Shown piece after piece: positions 1 to 15,046 of a stretch of 64,000 nt of DNA. This DNA comes from Daphnia carinata. Taxonomy: Eukaryota; Arthropoda; Branchiopoda; Diplostraca; Daphniidae. Below the pieces are notes generated by a model, which saw only the letters and a program-made list of their open reading frames with translations, searched no databases and was not told the DNA's origin. The DNA is taken from positions 9,918,971-9,982,970 of the forward strand of contig NC_081333.1 in assembly GCF_022539665.2 (NCBI RefSeq). Direction: 5' to 3'. The translations under genes were made by a program, and so were the position numbers. Positions within the stretch are counted from its first letter, which is position 1. Each line of letters begins with the position of its first letter.

Positions 1-16
1 GGTTCAAAGGCACAAC

Positions 17-1577
17 TTATTGGTCAACGTTCACCTCGAAAACCCGGCAAGTTTGGTCGTCCGAGGATGTAACCAAGTGATATCCATCGCTGAACGAGAA
101 ACAATTGCAACGTTAAAATAATGGAAAAGCAATTACAGATTACACTGACTCACAATGAAATGGCGATGTCTAAGATGTTGGCGGTGTGGCCGGTATACTC
201 ACGAACCAGAGTGCCACTTCTCGAATCAATCAATCGAACCACTCCGTCTAAGCCGGCGGAGAAAAGCAGATGTGACTGTTTGGGATGCCACACAAGTTTC
301 ACCACTCCGGCCGCCTGATCGTACGACTGCCTTTCGATTTGAGTTGGTATATCCCAAAAACTGATTTTCCCGTTGAGCGTGCCTGTGACGACAAGGCTAA
401 CAGATGTTTCCGGGCAAAACGAAACTGCTTCCACTGAACTCTCTTCTTCGGAACTGCCAACGCCCTGGCAGGACAGGGTGCAGAGAAGCTGCAGAGGCAT
501 GCATGTTTTAGGTGAATCTAAGTTCATTTAAGAAGAATAATAGCGGCACTTATAAATACCTTGCCAGTTTGAGTGTTATAAAGTTTTGCTGTCGAATCGA
601 GAGATCCAGAAACCATCAAGTTATTGTCTCGGTGGCAATCGATTGAGGAGACAGCATTAGTGTGCATTTGTCCTCCACTTAAATGTTGAAGAACAGCCAA
701 GGTTTTCAAATCAAATACTTTCACGGAACCGTCAACGTAACCCACAGCTATACGCCTACCTGCTTAATAAATTTAATTAGTTACCATAGAAAATAGCTTA
801 TTAGGTCTTTTTGTCACCGTCTGGAAGAATCTTGCCACATTCATTTCGCTCTCCATGGCCGGGTAGCGTTTTACAATCTCCAGATGGTATTTTCCACAAC
901 CAAGTTTCACCTGCAACAGTGCCAGCAAATAGAATATGGGATGCTGGATGCCAGTCTAGCCACTATACAAAATTATGTAGCATGTTTAAGGGTGCTTATT
1001 TTTTATAGAAAAGCTAATTTTTACATTTAGGTCTCCTGTTTCAAATGTCCAAACCACAGATTTAGTTGCCACCTTCCATACTTGGATGAAACCACCCATA
1101 TCAGCTGTGGCAACATAGCAGCCATCATGACTAAACAGGGCACAGGTAACAGAGTCTTGATGATTGCCACACTCAAATGCAACCTCCCCATCTGAAATAT
1201 TCCACACAAAAGCTTTGTCGTCTTCACCACCAGACACAACAAGTTTACTTTCTTTTGGTTCAATTGAACAACAAAATACAGAACCTAAAAAGAAAAAAAA
1301 TTGACTTCGTGAAAGCTACAAACCACATGTGATAAGACTTACCAGAGTGCTGTTTAAATGTTATTACTGCATCATCAGGTACATCAGCTTCATCCATTTC
1401 TCCTTCACCCTCTTCCCTCCACTCCCCATCTGTCACATCTTCTTCATCTTCATTTCCTTCATACACTTCAATCACTTCAAAGTCATCGTCTTCATTCTGT
1501 GTTCCAATGCCTTCTTCGTCAGATTCATTAGGCCCTTGTTCACGTGGTGAAACAGGAGGGGTATTGTTTTCTCCCAT
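17..1577 (-). CDS. AAMP: Angio-associated migratory cell protein (AAMP) orthologue, WD40 repeat protein
   Basis: Six coding exons, read from the minus strand: 1577-1343, 1284-1025, 962-818, 759-560, 488-154, 89-17. All joins use GT-AG and keep the frame, giving 415 aa against about 434 in human AAMP. The start at 1577 opens a strongly acidic N-terminal stretch (residues about 15-65, many E and D), as in AAMP. WD40 blades follow, with phrases such as [26 protein letters not shown] and [15 protein letters not shown]. The protein ends in VFEVNVDQ and a TAA at 19-17. Family members form a beta-propeller scaffold linked to cell migration and ribosome assembly; that role is known from relatives and not shown here. 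The acceptor of exon 5 (488) is the least certain because two AGs are available. The 3' UTR runs off the window. Akt lies divergently 1.4 kb away. Confidence 0.93.
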
Positions 1578-2997
1578 TGCTGCTGAAAACCAAAAACACA
1601 AACAATAATAAATTTAATTGTATTTGGGAAAAAGAAAACAAATGCGTAAACCACTGTTTGGCAACGATATTTCTTGTTTCTACGGCGAGCGTATTTCATT
1701 AAAAACTAGACTCCTACCAGTTACAGTTGCATTTTGTATCAACTATGGCTCGTATAGGAGTGATATTATATCACACAGCTATAATTAACAACACATAATA
1801 TTTTAATTCACCTGGCAAACCAACTATGTTGACGAAAAATCAGTACACACGTGTTCAAAGCAGACGAAAATTATAGCTTAAATGTCGAAACGCAGAGAAA
1901 GTTGCCATATCAATAACGGTAGAACATGAGAAGGACATAGGATTGGGACGGGGGAGTTTGGGATTCGGGTCGGAAGCTGGATCATTGGAGTTAACCTGTT
2001 CGAACTAGTTGTTGGAAAGGGACAGGAAATATCCTTCATATTTTCGTGGAATTTTATGCCAATAACAGACATCTCACGTTCACGTTCCGAAGGTTTAAAA
2101 GAAAAACAACATGGTTCTGTCGACTCTGTTTTAGGTTTGCTTATAAGCCACGAAAAATCTAATAAGCCTATAATTACGATTCCTAACATACGAAAAATCG
2201 TACAGGCCATCAAAACATAAATTACACTGGTAAATTGTTTCTGTACTTGCCAGGATTCGAACCATTCATTTAGCGTACATAATCATTTCTAGATTATTCG
2301 CACAGTAATTCTTTAAAATAAAAGCGACTACGTATCATACTGAATAGTAATAGCAAGTCAGTTAAAAGAATTTCATGGTACAAGGAAACCTAATTATTAC
2401 TACCACAATAAACATCATACTTTTAAATTTAAAAAATTTGTGGTAGACGAAGGCTGAATGCGGATTCAATATTTTAATAATTAAATGTGATTTAAAGACC
2501 CAACGTAAAACAAACTTAGACAGTAACATTGTCTGTTTTCATGTCCTAAAACGCAAACTGTTAAGAGGAAATGCTTTTTATGCTGTATTTTAAAGTTCTG
2601 ATAAAAACAGGCCATTCGAGCTTGGCGCCAATGTGCGACATTCTTTTGTTTCAGTAGTTCATGGGAATGCCGCTGTATAAATTGGCACTGCTCGGTCTTT
2701 CGCATTCTTGCAACTTGTCCAACGAGGGAAATCACGCACTTGTGAAAACAACTGGAAAATTTCTTATTTGGGGACATTAATAATATTTTGATGGTTAAAC
2801 ACGTAAAAGTTGCGGTAACTGAATTTCATACTTAGCATTTCGTACTGCCATTCCATAAAAGTTACGCTCCATTACTCCCAATAATCGTTTCGACACACAA
2901 CAATGTCCATATTGTTGTTTTCACTAGTCCAGTTGTTGTGATCCTATTACAGTTAAACTTGCAAAGGCTTTTTACTTCTATTCTAGATATTGAAATA
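1578..2997. other. Intergenic region between divergent AAMP and Akt
   Basis: 1.4 kb holding the 5' ends of both genes. A minus-strand ORF at 2213-1878 (111 codons) and another at 2777-2481 (98 codons) are present, but neither shows splice context, domains or family similarity that I recognise. A 15-bp palindrome with 7-bp arms lies at 1760-1774. No convincing TATA box was seen. 5' UTR exons of either gene may lie here. Confidence 0.6.
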
Positions 2998-5200
<2,203 letters not shown>

Positions 5201-5774
5201 TTTCCGTTTCGCATCTTCTCGAATTCTTCGATAACAAACTACAGAGCCCAGTTAGGTGTGCATCGCAAAGAGCACACTCGCCCTGCCAGTGCCGACTATT
5301 GAAGCCGGTGTAAAGAGAGCCACATATGTTGTCTCTTCACTAGAGTAGACACCGGTCGTTTGCCAGACAAATAAAAGCATTTAGTTGAAACAGGATTTCA
5401 TGGGCTAGCTCAGAGACAGTCGCCACACGGTTTTCTTTATTTTATGTCAATCCCTTCCGATAAACTCCGGTGCAGCTGACCTTCGATAGCATGAAGTCAA
5501 TCAACCTTCGGACCTACCAAGTAGTTATACCAGTAAGAGTGAAGACATTTCCGTTGAAGAAGAGGGGAAGGGGACATTTCTAACTACGTCAAGGAAATCG
5601 GTCGTTTTTTAATAGAAGTTACCCAGTAGTAGTAAATAGCTCCGTCTTTCTCTCCTGGTCCCCAACCCCTTGTTGACCTTATTAATTATTGAAGATTTTG
5701 TTGTTTTTTTTTTGTCCTTTTTTATTGTTATTTTGCGATCTTCTTCGAAACCCACCCAGTGAACACTTAATAAA
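5201..5774 (+). other. Akt: Akt 3' UTR with polyadenylation signals
   Basis: No coding potential is seen after the Akt stop. AATAAA occurs at 5369-5374 and again at 5769-5774. The second follows a T-rich stretch (5697-5735) and would give a 3' UTR of about 570-600 nt. Which signal is used cannot be told from sequence. Confidence 0.5.
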
Positions 5775-7339
5775 ATGGGAGACTGCTTGTTCTTTGTTTC
5801 CTTCGGTTATAGTAGGGCGTCCTTCTCCCTTCAATTTCCTTCCTGCGTAACCCTACGAAACGGTCAAATTGTTCGTTACTTCTTACTCCACGAATTACAG
5901 CTCGTATGTGGGCTGCTGCCTCTTTTCATTCGTTATCCTCCCGCCTCAAAAAACTGTTTCTCGAATCCCCTTCTTTTACCGTTGCCTATCACTGAAATTG
6001 CATATGTCGTGACTTCTCTTCCTTTGTTATTTCCTTGTTTATCCTTCACTTATCTCCTTGTTCGAGTCTCCCAAACTATGCACCTGAGGTAACGCGTGGG
6101 ACTTTGCTGTTGCAATTTTTTTGTGTATGCGCCCTTTCCTTCTCTTTTTGCTACTGTATCATACACATTTTCTGGGAATCGATTCTATTTCCTTCTTGTC
6201 TTCCCCTTTTTACTGGCAACCACACAAAATATGCTGAAAGATTATTTGCAGATTGATCCTTCGCTTTTTCTATTGTATTTAGATTGGTGAACACAGCAGT
6301 AAATGTTGGAAATGGAAAATGGCATCAAACATGCAACGGTTGTACGCTGTCCAAAATGGCTACCAAAACAAAGAAAAGCTAACTGATTGATCACCAAAAC
6401 GAGGCGAACGCAAAAAGGTTAAATTATGTATAGAATTGTATTTGGCTTTGAAAAAGCAAGATAACTGTTTGTGTCGTATTGTTTTTTTCCCCGATTTTTA
6501 GTTTCCCTTGTACACAAAGCCGTCTGATGGAAGAGCTGCGCAAGAGAGGATGTGCGATGTCTTCTGTCATGGCGGGGACTCGAGGAGCAAGGAAGGGGGT
6601 TGGACGATGCGGCGATCAATGCCACGACCTGCAAATCTGCCTCAGTGTTGGCGTAAGGCGTGCTGTGTGGAGGCGAAAGCTCTGTAGCCCGGAAATCAAC
6701 GACGGGTCCCCTCCCCCCGCTCCTTATTTTTTTCTTTTTTCTTCTTCTTCATCGTCTTTTTCGTGTTGCATCGTTCGCCACCATTTTGTCGACTTCGTAC
6801 TTTAATTTGCCTTAAAAAACAGAGACCGGCATTTCTGCTCGTTTATCAGTTTCAAGCAGAATCGTATTGTGCAGAAAGTGTCTGTATGTCCGCGTTTCTA
6901 CGGTAACAGGCCAGTGACCGAGTGCAGTAGAAAGGACAGTGTGCCTGAACGAGGACGACGCCACTTTTAGCGATGGCTCCCCAAAGCCTAGGTCGATTTT
7001 CAGCGTCAACATAAGGGAACGTACGACAGAATGGGTAGAAAAAGCTGAAGGACAACTAAATAGGTGATAGGGCCATGGGCAATCGATCGATATGTCGGTA
7101 GTGTGACACGAGTCTTCGAAACCCGTCAACCACTGTTCATTCGTCTTTTTGCCATGACTCGACATACGGATATATATTCAGCTCTGAAGACTTCAGGACA
7201 ACGTGTCGAAACAATATTCATCGCGTAGTGTATCGTTCATTATGACATCGACTTTTACGTGGGGGATGTTAGAGTGATTGTGAATTTTAAGTGCTTAACC
7301 GTTTGACCTCGTATTTGAACAATATTTTAAACGAGCATT
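5775..7339. other. Intergenic region and 5' region of the motif-repeat gene
   Basis: About 1.5 kb with only short ORFs and no recognisable products. A TATATATT run at about 7171-7178 lies about 165 bp upstream of the next ATG (7340) and could be a core promoter, but no supporting initiator was identified. Pyrimidine-rich tracts at 6722-6762 could belong to an intron or 5' UTR. Confidence 0.4.
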
Positions 7340-10300
7340 ATGGCCAACAAGACAGTACGGCAGAAAAAGTTAGGACCGGCTCCGTTTGCATCGTTTGAAG
7401 ATTCATTTGAGGATCTCTCCAGCCCGGAATCTAAAGGCTATCAGCCGATGCCGGAAATTTGTGAAGAACGCAATCAGCAGACGGACAACACCAACGACGC
7501 CTCGGCGTCCACGTCCACCGCACAAACGCCGACAACGCCGAGGATCGACGTCGAGCAGGCCAGCAGTCCGTCGCAGGCGGAAAGTGGTGATTCGACACCC
7601 GAGAGGGAACTTTTCGGCCTGGATGGAATGGCCGCTGATAATTTGACGTCGGCTTTCCTGGAAGGAGCGGCCGACGTCGATCTTCGATCGTCGGCCGAAG
7701 AGATGGGCATCCCTTACTCGTCGGATTGCAGCAAGGAAAGACTTTCGAGGAATTCATCTCTCTAGCAACGGGGAAGTCGACTCCAGCCAGCAGGAGGGAT
7801 ACTGGGCAACAACAAGTCGGCGAAGCTCAACATCCCGGCAACCCACTGGAACGAAGAGGATCCATGGGGAGAAACAACGGCAACAACGCTACGGATCCCT
7901 TCACATTTCCATGTCGAGAAACACGGTTGTCTTCCATCTCATCTAACGTTTCGGCCACCTCCGGCATGTCGTTCCTGTCGGCTTTCTCCGGCCGTCGATC
8001 CCCATCTCCGCATCGAATGCAATTGGAAACATCGTTTTGTGGGCCGAAAACGCTGGCCTCCGCTGCGGCAAGAGAGACTGCAGAGGACGAAGAGCTTCAA
8101 GATTTTGATGCTTCCAGACGTCCATCACTTCTCAATCCCTCTACGTGGTTAGGACATGGATCAAGCAGATGCGCCTCGCCTGTTGGTACTCCGTCATCCC
8201 CAGGCTTTATGCGTGCTAGCATGTTTAAGTACGTCACGGAGCCTCGATCACGTCCTACTAGTCCTATGGGTTGGAATTCAGCAGCTCCGTCGCCGGGGAC
8301 GAGTCTGACCATCGCCGGTGAGTTCCCGGGTTCTTCGCGATGGCTAGCCTCCCCCAGATGCCAAAGACGTTCCTCGTCTCCTCATAGGACATTGGTAGAG
8401 ACTTCCTTCTGCGGCCATATGCAAATGAAAGTGCCTGATGATGAAGTGGCGCCCAGAGGGCCCAGCCCTATGCCTAGTACTGGCTCGCTTTTGTCCATCC
8501 AGTCACAGCCCGTCAAATATGCCACGGAACCTCGTTCTCGGCCGGCAAGTCCGACGGCGAGCAAAAGCTATCTCAGCCTAACTCCCGTTCCGACAGATTC
8601 CCGCCGTAATTCTCTGGTTTTACCAGGTGGTCGTTGTCCATCACCAATGATCGAGACCTCCTTTTGCGGCCCGAGACATCTAGTGAGAAAAGATAGTAAA
8701 GAGGATCTTCCCAGTCTAGGTGAAGCTCCAAGAGCTCCTAGTAGTTTCTCGATGAAGCCGTCAGAAACCGGCGGCCAAGAAGCGACAACAAGTTTGCGGC
8801 CTATCAAATATGCGACAGAGCCACGTTCTAGACCAGCAAGTCCAGTACCGAATGCCCAGCACGCTATTGTAATCTCAGCATCTGTTTGCCGAACGGATTC
8901 GCCTATTTTAATCAACAGAACAGCTAGATCACCCTCACCGCACCGAATGCGAGTAGAGACATCATTCTGCGGACCCAAGCAAATCCACCAGGAATCCGTG
9001 GCCGGAGCGAAACCAGATGATCAACTTACCAAGGAAAATGAGCCTAACGTTACAGAAGTTTCAATACATGCCCTTCCGGTCAAGTACGCAACCGAACCGA
9101 GATCTCGTCCGGTTAGTCCCAGCAATATGTTGAGTCGTAATTGTCCGACTCCGGATCCGGAAACTCGAACCATGCGATCTCCTTCTCCGATGATGGTTGA
9201 AACATCATTCTGCGGCAATAAATCATCCGTCAAGAATGATGATATTCCCGTTAATTATCAAAAGGTTGTGAATGCTGGAGAGCCGGCCCGTCAGCAGTCA
9301 ACCATCCCGGTCAAATATGCAACGGAACCCCGGTCACGACCAAGCAGCCCGGGCTTGCGTTTACTGAGCAACCACACCACTCCAGTACCCGATCGACGAC
9401 ATCGTTCGCCTTCGCCACATCGAATGCTAGTTGAAACATCGTTTTGCGGGCCCAAACAGATGACACGTCAAGAAAGCGAAATAATCGAAGTTGTCCAATC
9501 GGTTTGTAGTCGATTACAGGGACGGGATCAAGAAGAAGCAGACGATTTATCCAACTCCTCTGGTTCCGTGTTTGAATTGCCCATCGTACGGAACCATTTT
9601 AACGAACAAACAATACAGAGTAATAGCCCATCGTCGAGCGCAATGGCCTACGATGAGAAGCAGGAGGTAGCTGAGTTTCCGACCAATTGGCCAGACCAAC
9701 CTGTCTCTGAGTTTGCAGCTACTTGGCCTATCCTTCATATGTCGACGTTCGAATTGTCCCCAGAAAAGAAATCTAGATCGTCCTCAGAGGACACGGCCAG
9801 CCCGCCGTCACAGCGTAGCAACGGACATATCGTATCGATGCCTTCAAAGGCTTCTACTGTAACCGCTTCGCCAATTCCGATACGATCAGGACGTCAAATG
9901 CCCAAGCCTGTGCCGTGCCCTAAGCCTCCTCAGAGCTTTCTTCCTCAATCCGACTCGTCAGCTCAGAGTTCTCCGCTAGCTTCTCCGGCTCTATCCAGAC
10001 GTTTCGAATCCGCTTCACCGTCTCCTTCATCTCCGTTCCCGAGCCGGCGGACATCGCTAGGTAGTAGTCTGAGATCAAATCAAGGAGCCGAAGATGTTCA
10101 AGCGACGGATCAACCAGCCCGTGAATTTAATGCGAAAATAATGAAAGGCGGAGACTTATCAGATGAGAGTCCGCATCATTCGCAACCGGAAAAAATGGAC
10201 AGGAAGGACGGCCATAAAGGACGGAGCGTTCTTTCCGTCCTCTTTGGAAAGCGTGGTGGGAGGAGCAAGTTAAAGGACCAAGATCTTGAAGCTGTCGACG

Positions 10301-13235
10301 AAAAATCAATGATGACCAGCAATCAAAACGGCCAGCAACAAGAATCGGCAAGTCGGATGCTTAGCCTTCCGTTGCCATCTCGCGATTCTTCACCTGGCCG
10401 ATCTTTGGGAGATTCCGGTCAAAGCGGGGACGATTTGGACGAGGCCGATGGGTTCCAACATCACGTCTTAGATGCGGGTAACGAATCAGGCGACAACCTA
10501 GTAGAATCGGAATTGGATGCCGTGCCAGGTTTAGCTCCAATATCTAGTGATTCCCCAAAAGAAGACATAAGCTTTCTTCATCAAGATTCAATAGAAGAAG
10601 AATTGCCTTTCGTTCCGACAACGTTGCCAATCGAACGGCCTATCGCTCCGGTCATAACTCCCGTCCGGATGCGAACGAGTGAAGTCAAGACCACGCCCAT
10701 TCAACGACCTCGTTGTTCCATCTCTTTCGGTCCGAGTTCCATTGGTGATTACGTCAAAATCGCCAGAGCGGATAGTGTTGTTGCGGAAGATCCGTCAGGA
10801 CCTCCCACAACGCCGAAAATCATCGTATCGCTACCGAAACCGGAACGAGAAGAATCTGTTGATGATTTAGCATCAAATGTTCCTGCTGTTAAAGTGACAG
10901 TGGGCAGCGTTTGCAGCAATTGGGAAGCATTCTCGGAACAGGTCTTTATGCAGAACTCACGAAAGCGACTCCGACAAGAGAGTGAGGAAGTGTTGGAAAA
11001 GAATGGAACTGAGCTATCTACACCTTGCGAAACAAAGCCTACACAGCCAGCGATTCCCAAATCCAGCCAATGGGTCAACGTGGAAGAGCTTCCCGAACCT
11101 GTTAAAGAAGCTAAAGCCATTAAAGTAATCAAGACCAGCGCAATAAAGGAACACACTCTGCAAACTGTGAAGGTTCAAGCGACGGAGGATGCGTCTGGGA
11201 CGAGGATAGGCGAAAGAACGCCCGACGAGGATGATGTAGACAAACATTTGGGCCTTCCGGTTCGTAAGGACTCCGTTAGCAGTGAGACGGCGCTGTTAAG
11301 GGAGATCGAAGAAGCTGAGTTGGAAGAGGATCGATCTCCTCCCGCCGACGATGACGAGGCATCTGTTTCGATTTGTCAAAGACATTCGCAGTCGAGGTGA
11401 TTGCGCACGTCTTTCAATATTCACCAAAAACGTTTCGATGCAGTCTACACCTTTTCCTGCTTCAGTCCCTCCACCACTTTTCTCCAGCCAACTCGTATTT
11501 TTCGTTATCTTTTTCTTGCTTTTTTGCGGAGCCAAGCAGCCAGAAATGGCTTTGTTATTAATTTATCACGTCGTCGATCGCTCGTTGTTATCGTCCCCTA
11601 GTCTTGTCTTCCGATGTTAGTGCGTTAGGCTTTACCATCAATCCGGTATCATTACGTAAGATACAGATGCACTTGCGGTCATTAAAGAAGGGGGAAAAAA
11701 GTACATTCGTGTACGTTCCGCGAGGAGCAGCGTAGTCTTCAATCGTCGGTAGATCGGGTGTGTTTCCGTAGGCCTCACCAGAGATTGACTTTTGGATTCA
11801 ATGTTTTTATGGCCAGACCTTCTCCGTTTCGCTCTTCTCTTCTACGAAGAAGAAAGAAAAGAAATGCGCATATCTACCCTTGCACGATATTGATTGGTTG
11901 CAGTGTCCTATCCGACTTGGTGAGGCTTTCCCCTCCACTCTTTAAAACGGCGGAGATGAAGGAAATCCTAACGATCCACTGTTGACTTATGGTTAGCATT
12001 TACTGTTATTCAACGCTCATTTTTAGAACTAAAAAACGCTGAAATGCTTGGATGCAACTACGAGAAAGCGTCTGTGAGACAGTGTACACGCAATCAATTA
12101 TCGATTGTTTTCATTAAAACTAATCGTCTGCCGTCGAACGCAGCCGCTCGTCGACCGGTACAAAGCTGCTCAGAGCCATAACCGATGTAAGATTATAATG
12201 TGATGCGCATGAATATAGCAGCATTAAGATGTTGCCTGGGCAATCGAAGTCTGTGTCGTGACCATCTCCCTGTTGTTTAATGTTCTCACGAAGGTTGTTC
12301 TGTTTTGCCCAATCCCTCTCGATCTTTTTGTATGCCAAAGGCCAGTTGGCAGTAGGCATTCTACGCAATCGATTCCGTTGGCTGTGTACAAGCGTGTATA
12401 TCGCTGGCTGTTGCCCTTAGAGAGGGAGGAGGAAGGGTATATTGATGTGATATTGGGTCTTCGCCAGATATTTAATAAAAACATGGAATGACGAAAGAAA
12501 CTTCCATAAATGCCAAAATTTTTAGACTAAAAATACTTCAAAGAAAAGTTATTTCGTTAGCAAGCCGAAGCCAAGAGTACCAAAGGCCGGTGCAAATTAA
12601 TTTACAATTTTGATTACATATACTCACTCTCTCCTCATCCAGAAACGTAGACTTGCATTGGTGGAGTATTGATCTTCTTTTTTTCGCGATAGTTCTGCTT
12701 TCACTCGCTATGCCCCCAAAATCCTATTTCTCTACACATCCAATCCTTCACGACTTCCACCGTTCATGTTTGCCTTAGTCTGTTCGCAATCGTCGCACTT
12801 TTTCTGTTGTTTTTTCTGTTCAACTGTAGCCTTTCTATTCTCCTTCGGTGTTCTCGTGTTACACACCATCGACTAAATGTAACACGCAAAACAAACATCA
12901 GACACGGCATTTCGTTGCTAGCAATGTGATGCATTACACACATTTTTCTTTTTATGTTTAGTTCTCTGGCTGAATTGGATAGCAACCTCGACGACGTGGA
13001 AGCCACAGAATTGGCCAATTCCAATTTGCTTTCCGTCGCACCATTTGGCATGGATTTAGACGTCCACAGTAACCGGAGCTCTGTGGTAGCGCCGGTATGA
13101 TTAATCGCAAGCTATTTCTGTTCAAAACTGTGGTCCCAATATAATTTAACGTTTTCCCAACTATCTTTACAGAGCGAAGAAATAGCCAGTAGCAGCCCGG
13201 AGGACGAGGAAGAATTACCCATATCAACGCAGTAG
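7340..13235 (+). CDS. Unrecognised Ser/Pro-rich protein with alternating ETSFCG and KY-TEPRSRP motifs
   Basis: I do not recognise the family. A long exon reaches 11396 (donor GTGATT) and splices to 12962-13094 and 13173-13235, ending in LPISTQ and TAG. The phases close only if the 11396 end is read in the frame open from 7642 to 11400. Between nt 8020 and 9450 two motifs alternate: ETSFCG six times (near 8029, 8398, 8652, 8956, 9199, 9433) and KY[AV]TEPRSRP[TAVS]SP five times (8227, 8515, 8806, 9082, 9313), often after RSPSPHRM. The rest is disordered-looking, with acidic, Ser-rich and Pro-rich tracts and a basic patch near 10190-10280. No membrane segment or enzyme fold is visible. The ATG at 7340 opens a different frame that stops at 7765, so the N-terminus is unresolved: missed intron, sequence indels, or a start further downstream. 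Coding status is firm for 7900-11396 and the two 3' exons. Confidence 0.75.
11397..12961 (+). other. Large intron of the motif-repeat gene
   Basis: Bounded by donor GTGATT at 11397 and a T-rich acceptor ending in TTTAG at 12961. Joining across it restores a continuous Ser/Asp/Glu-rich reading frame (RHSQS then SLAELDSNLDD). At 1,565 bp it is long for this window. Only short chance ORFs lie inside, and no repeat or RNA gene was seen. Confidence 0.75.
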
Positions 13236-15000
13236 ATCTAGTGATAACCAATACAAAGGAGAAGACATCAAACTGAAGCTCGTGTTATTTTCGCATCATT
13301 AAGTGCTTCATCTATTACTAGCTTGGACATCGTTTGGATTTCCTTGGAATTAGTTGTCGATATTCAATAGCCTCAGCTGCCAAAAAAAAAAATGGCGTTA
13401 TATGTTCGCCATGTGTTTCTTCCTTTCTGTTTGTGCTTCTCTGCCTACACTGCGCTGTCTTTTCGGACAACAGATATTCACAGGAAGGGAGAAACGTCTC
13501 CCGAAAATGACGCTGTGTAGCTGTAACCCATCAATCTAGGTTTTTCTCTTGGAGAGGACAATAGTTCGACAGTTGATAACTGCCAACGTGAACAAACTTA
13601 GGAAAGTAATTTGTGTTTGTATTGACATATACCATATATCAAGTTGATCTCTTCATTGTGTGTTTCCATGCAGTTTCTCCCTTTTACCCTCCCTGTAACC
13701 TAATCAAGCTATAAGTACGCAGAGTTGTTGTGAATATGAAAAAGGAATGCATCGCTGCAATTCCATTGATCTCATAGTAATAATTGTGGTATTCGTAATG
13801 GTAATAACAATCAGATTAGTAGCGTGTTGCATCTCTTTGTTTAACCCAGTTCAGGTTTCGTGTTTTTACATTTAATCCCTATACAACGGTATTTGTCCCT
13901 TCTCTTCTAGTGATCTACATTGTCTTACAGTTTGATTCTTCAGATAATTGTATGGAGAATCTTCTTTTATTCACCTTCGTCTTTCTTCATGAAGCCCGCC
14001 TCCCTTCTCGTCGTCCTGCATTACTTCCAGTTGCATGTGAGTTGTTTGTGAGATAGTGGAGATCCTAGCGCACCGGTTCGCTCAACAAACCGCAACTTTT
14101 GTTTCTTATTTCTTGTGTTTTATCTCTTTATCCCGTTATCAAAATCACGGCAATATTTTCCCCCTCTTTCTTTCTCTTTTTACGTATAGCATAATTTGAC
14201 ATTTATTCGTTACATTCCCTTGCTCTTTAAAAATAAAAACCTTTTCATAACCCTAATCTATTGCTGTTTTCTCTTATCAGTGTGTTATATGGTGTTCTCC
14301 AGTTGCTTCTTCGTTTTATTTTTATTCTTGTTTTCATCCTTTATACCTGTGTGAAAACATAGGTAGATGCGCTGTGCTGATAAAATTAACTAGAAAAAAA
14401 AAAAGTTAAATGAGAAATACATACTTATCTTATCATATATACCTCCAGTATGGAAATCACGTCATAAACGGATGTTACTTGATGTTCAAATTCGTGTACC
14501 TCTTTATGATTCTCTGAACTTTCTTGGCGAGACTGAAATGAATTCAACTACAGCGGCAGTAGAGCGGTTGGTAAAAGTGGTAAGACCAAGGCCGGGCTGG
14601 GCCATGACCATAAGAGCATGGAAAGAGAAACGAGATCAGTTCACGATGGAGACAAGACAGTTGGGTTAGAAAACGGATAATGGATCCGAGATCAAATGAA
14701 TCCGATAATACTCGTTTGATGCTCTATCAGATGGCAGTGGAGGTTGATCAAATACAAGACAAGATAGAAGCCTGCAATGATGTCATTTAGATTAAGACAT
14801 AATAATTGACCCTCTACCACGGTCAAGATGTAGTTCTCTCGACGAACTCCGAGGCTTGTCCAACACTTCTCCCTCACAGTTTATTGAAGATACAGCATCA
14901 TTAAATCTATCTTGTCCAGGGTCTCTTTAATTTCTTGTTAAGTGCAAGAGTGCCATTTACGATGATTTTGGATGTTTCGATCGTTGCCAGATCACGCAAA

Positions 15001-15046
15001 AGTTGGGCTTATTTTGTTGGGCTTATTTTTTCGGGCTTAACTTTTT
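15001..15046 (+). repeat. Dispersed GGGCTTA repeat related to the 26.9-29.8 kb block
   Basis: Three near-copies of a 14-bp unit, [GC]GGGCTTATTTT with a GTT or TTC spacer, followed by a T/C-rich run. The sequence closely matches the inverted-repeat ends of the satellite block at 26938 and 29790, differing mainly by T for C in the GTCGGG part. It is probably a remnant of the same element family. Confidence 0.55.

Noticed and set aside
2250-2275. B-box-like sequence (GGTTCGAATCC on the minus strand) suggesting a tRNA
   Set aside because: No pairing T-stem, A box or acceptor stem at the right distance.
7726-7765. Programmed -1 frameshift joining the two frames of the motif-repeat gene
   Set aside because: No X-XXY-YYZ heptamer in the overlap, and the downstream frames also look mixed, so indels or splicing fit better.
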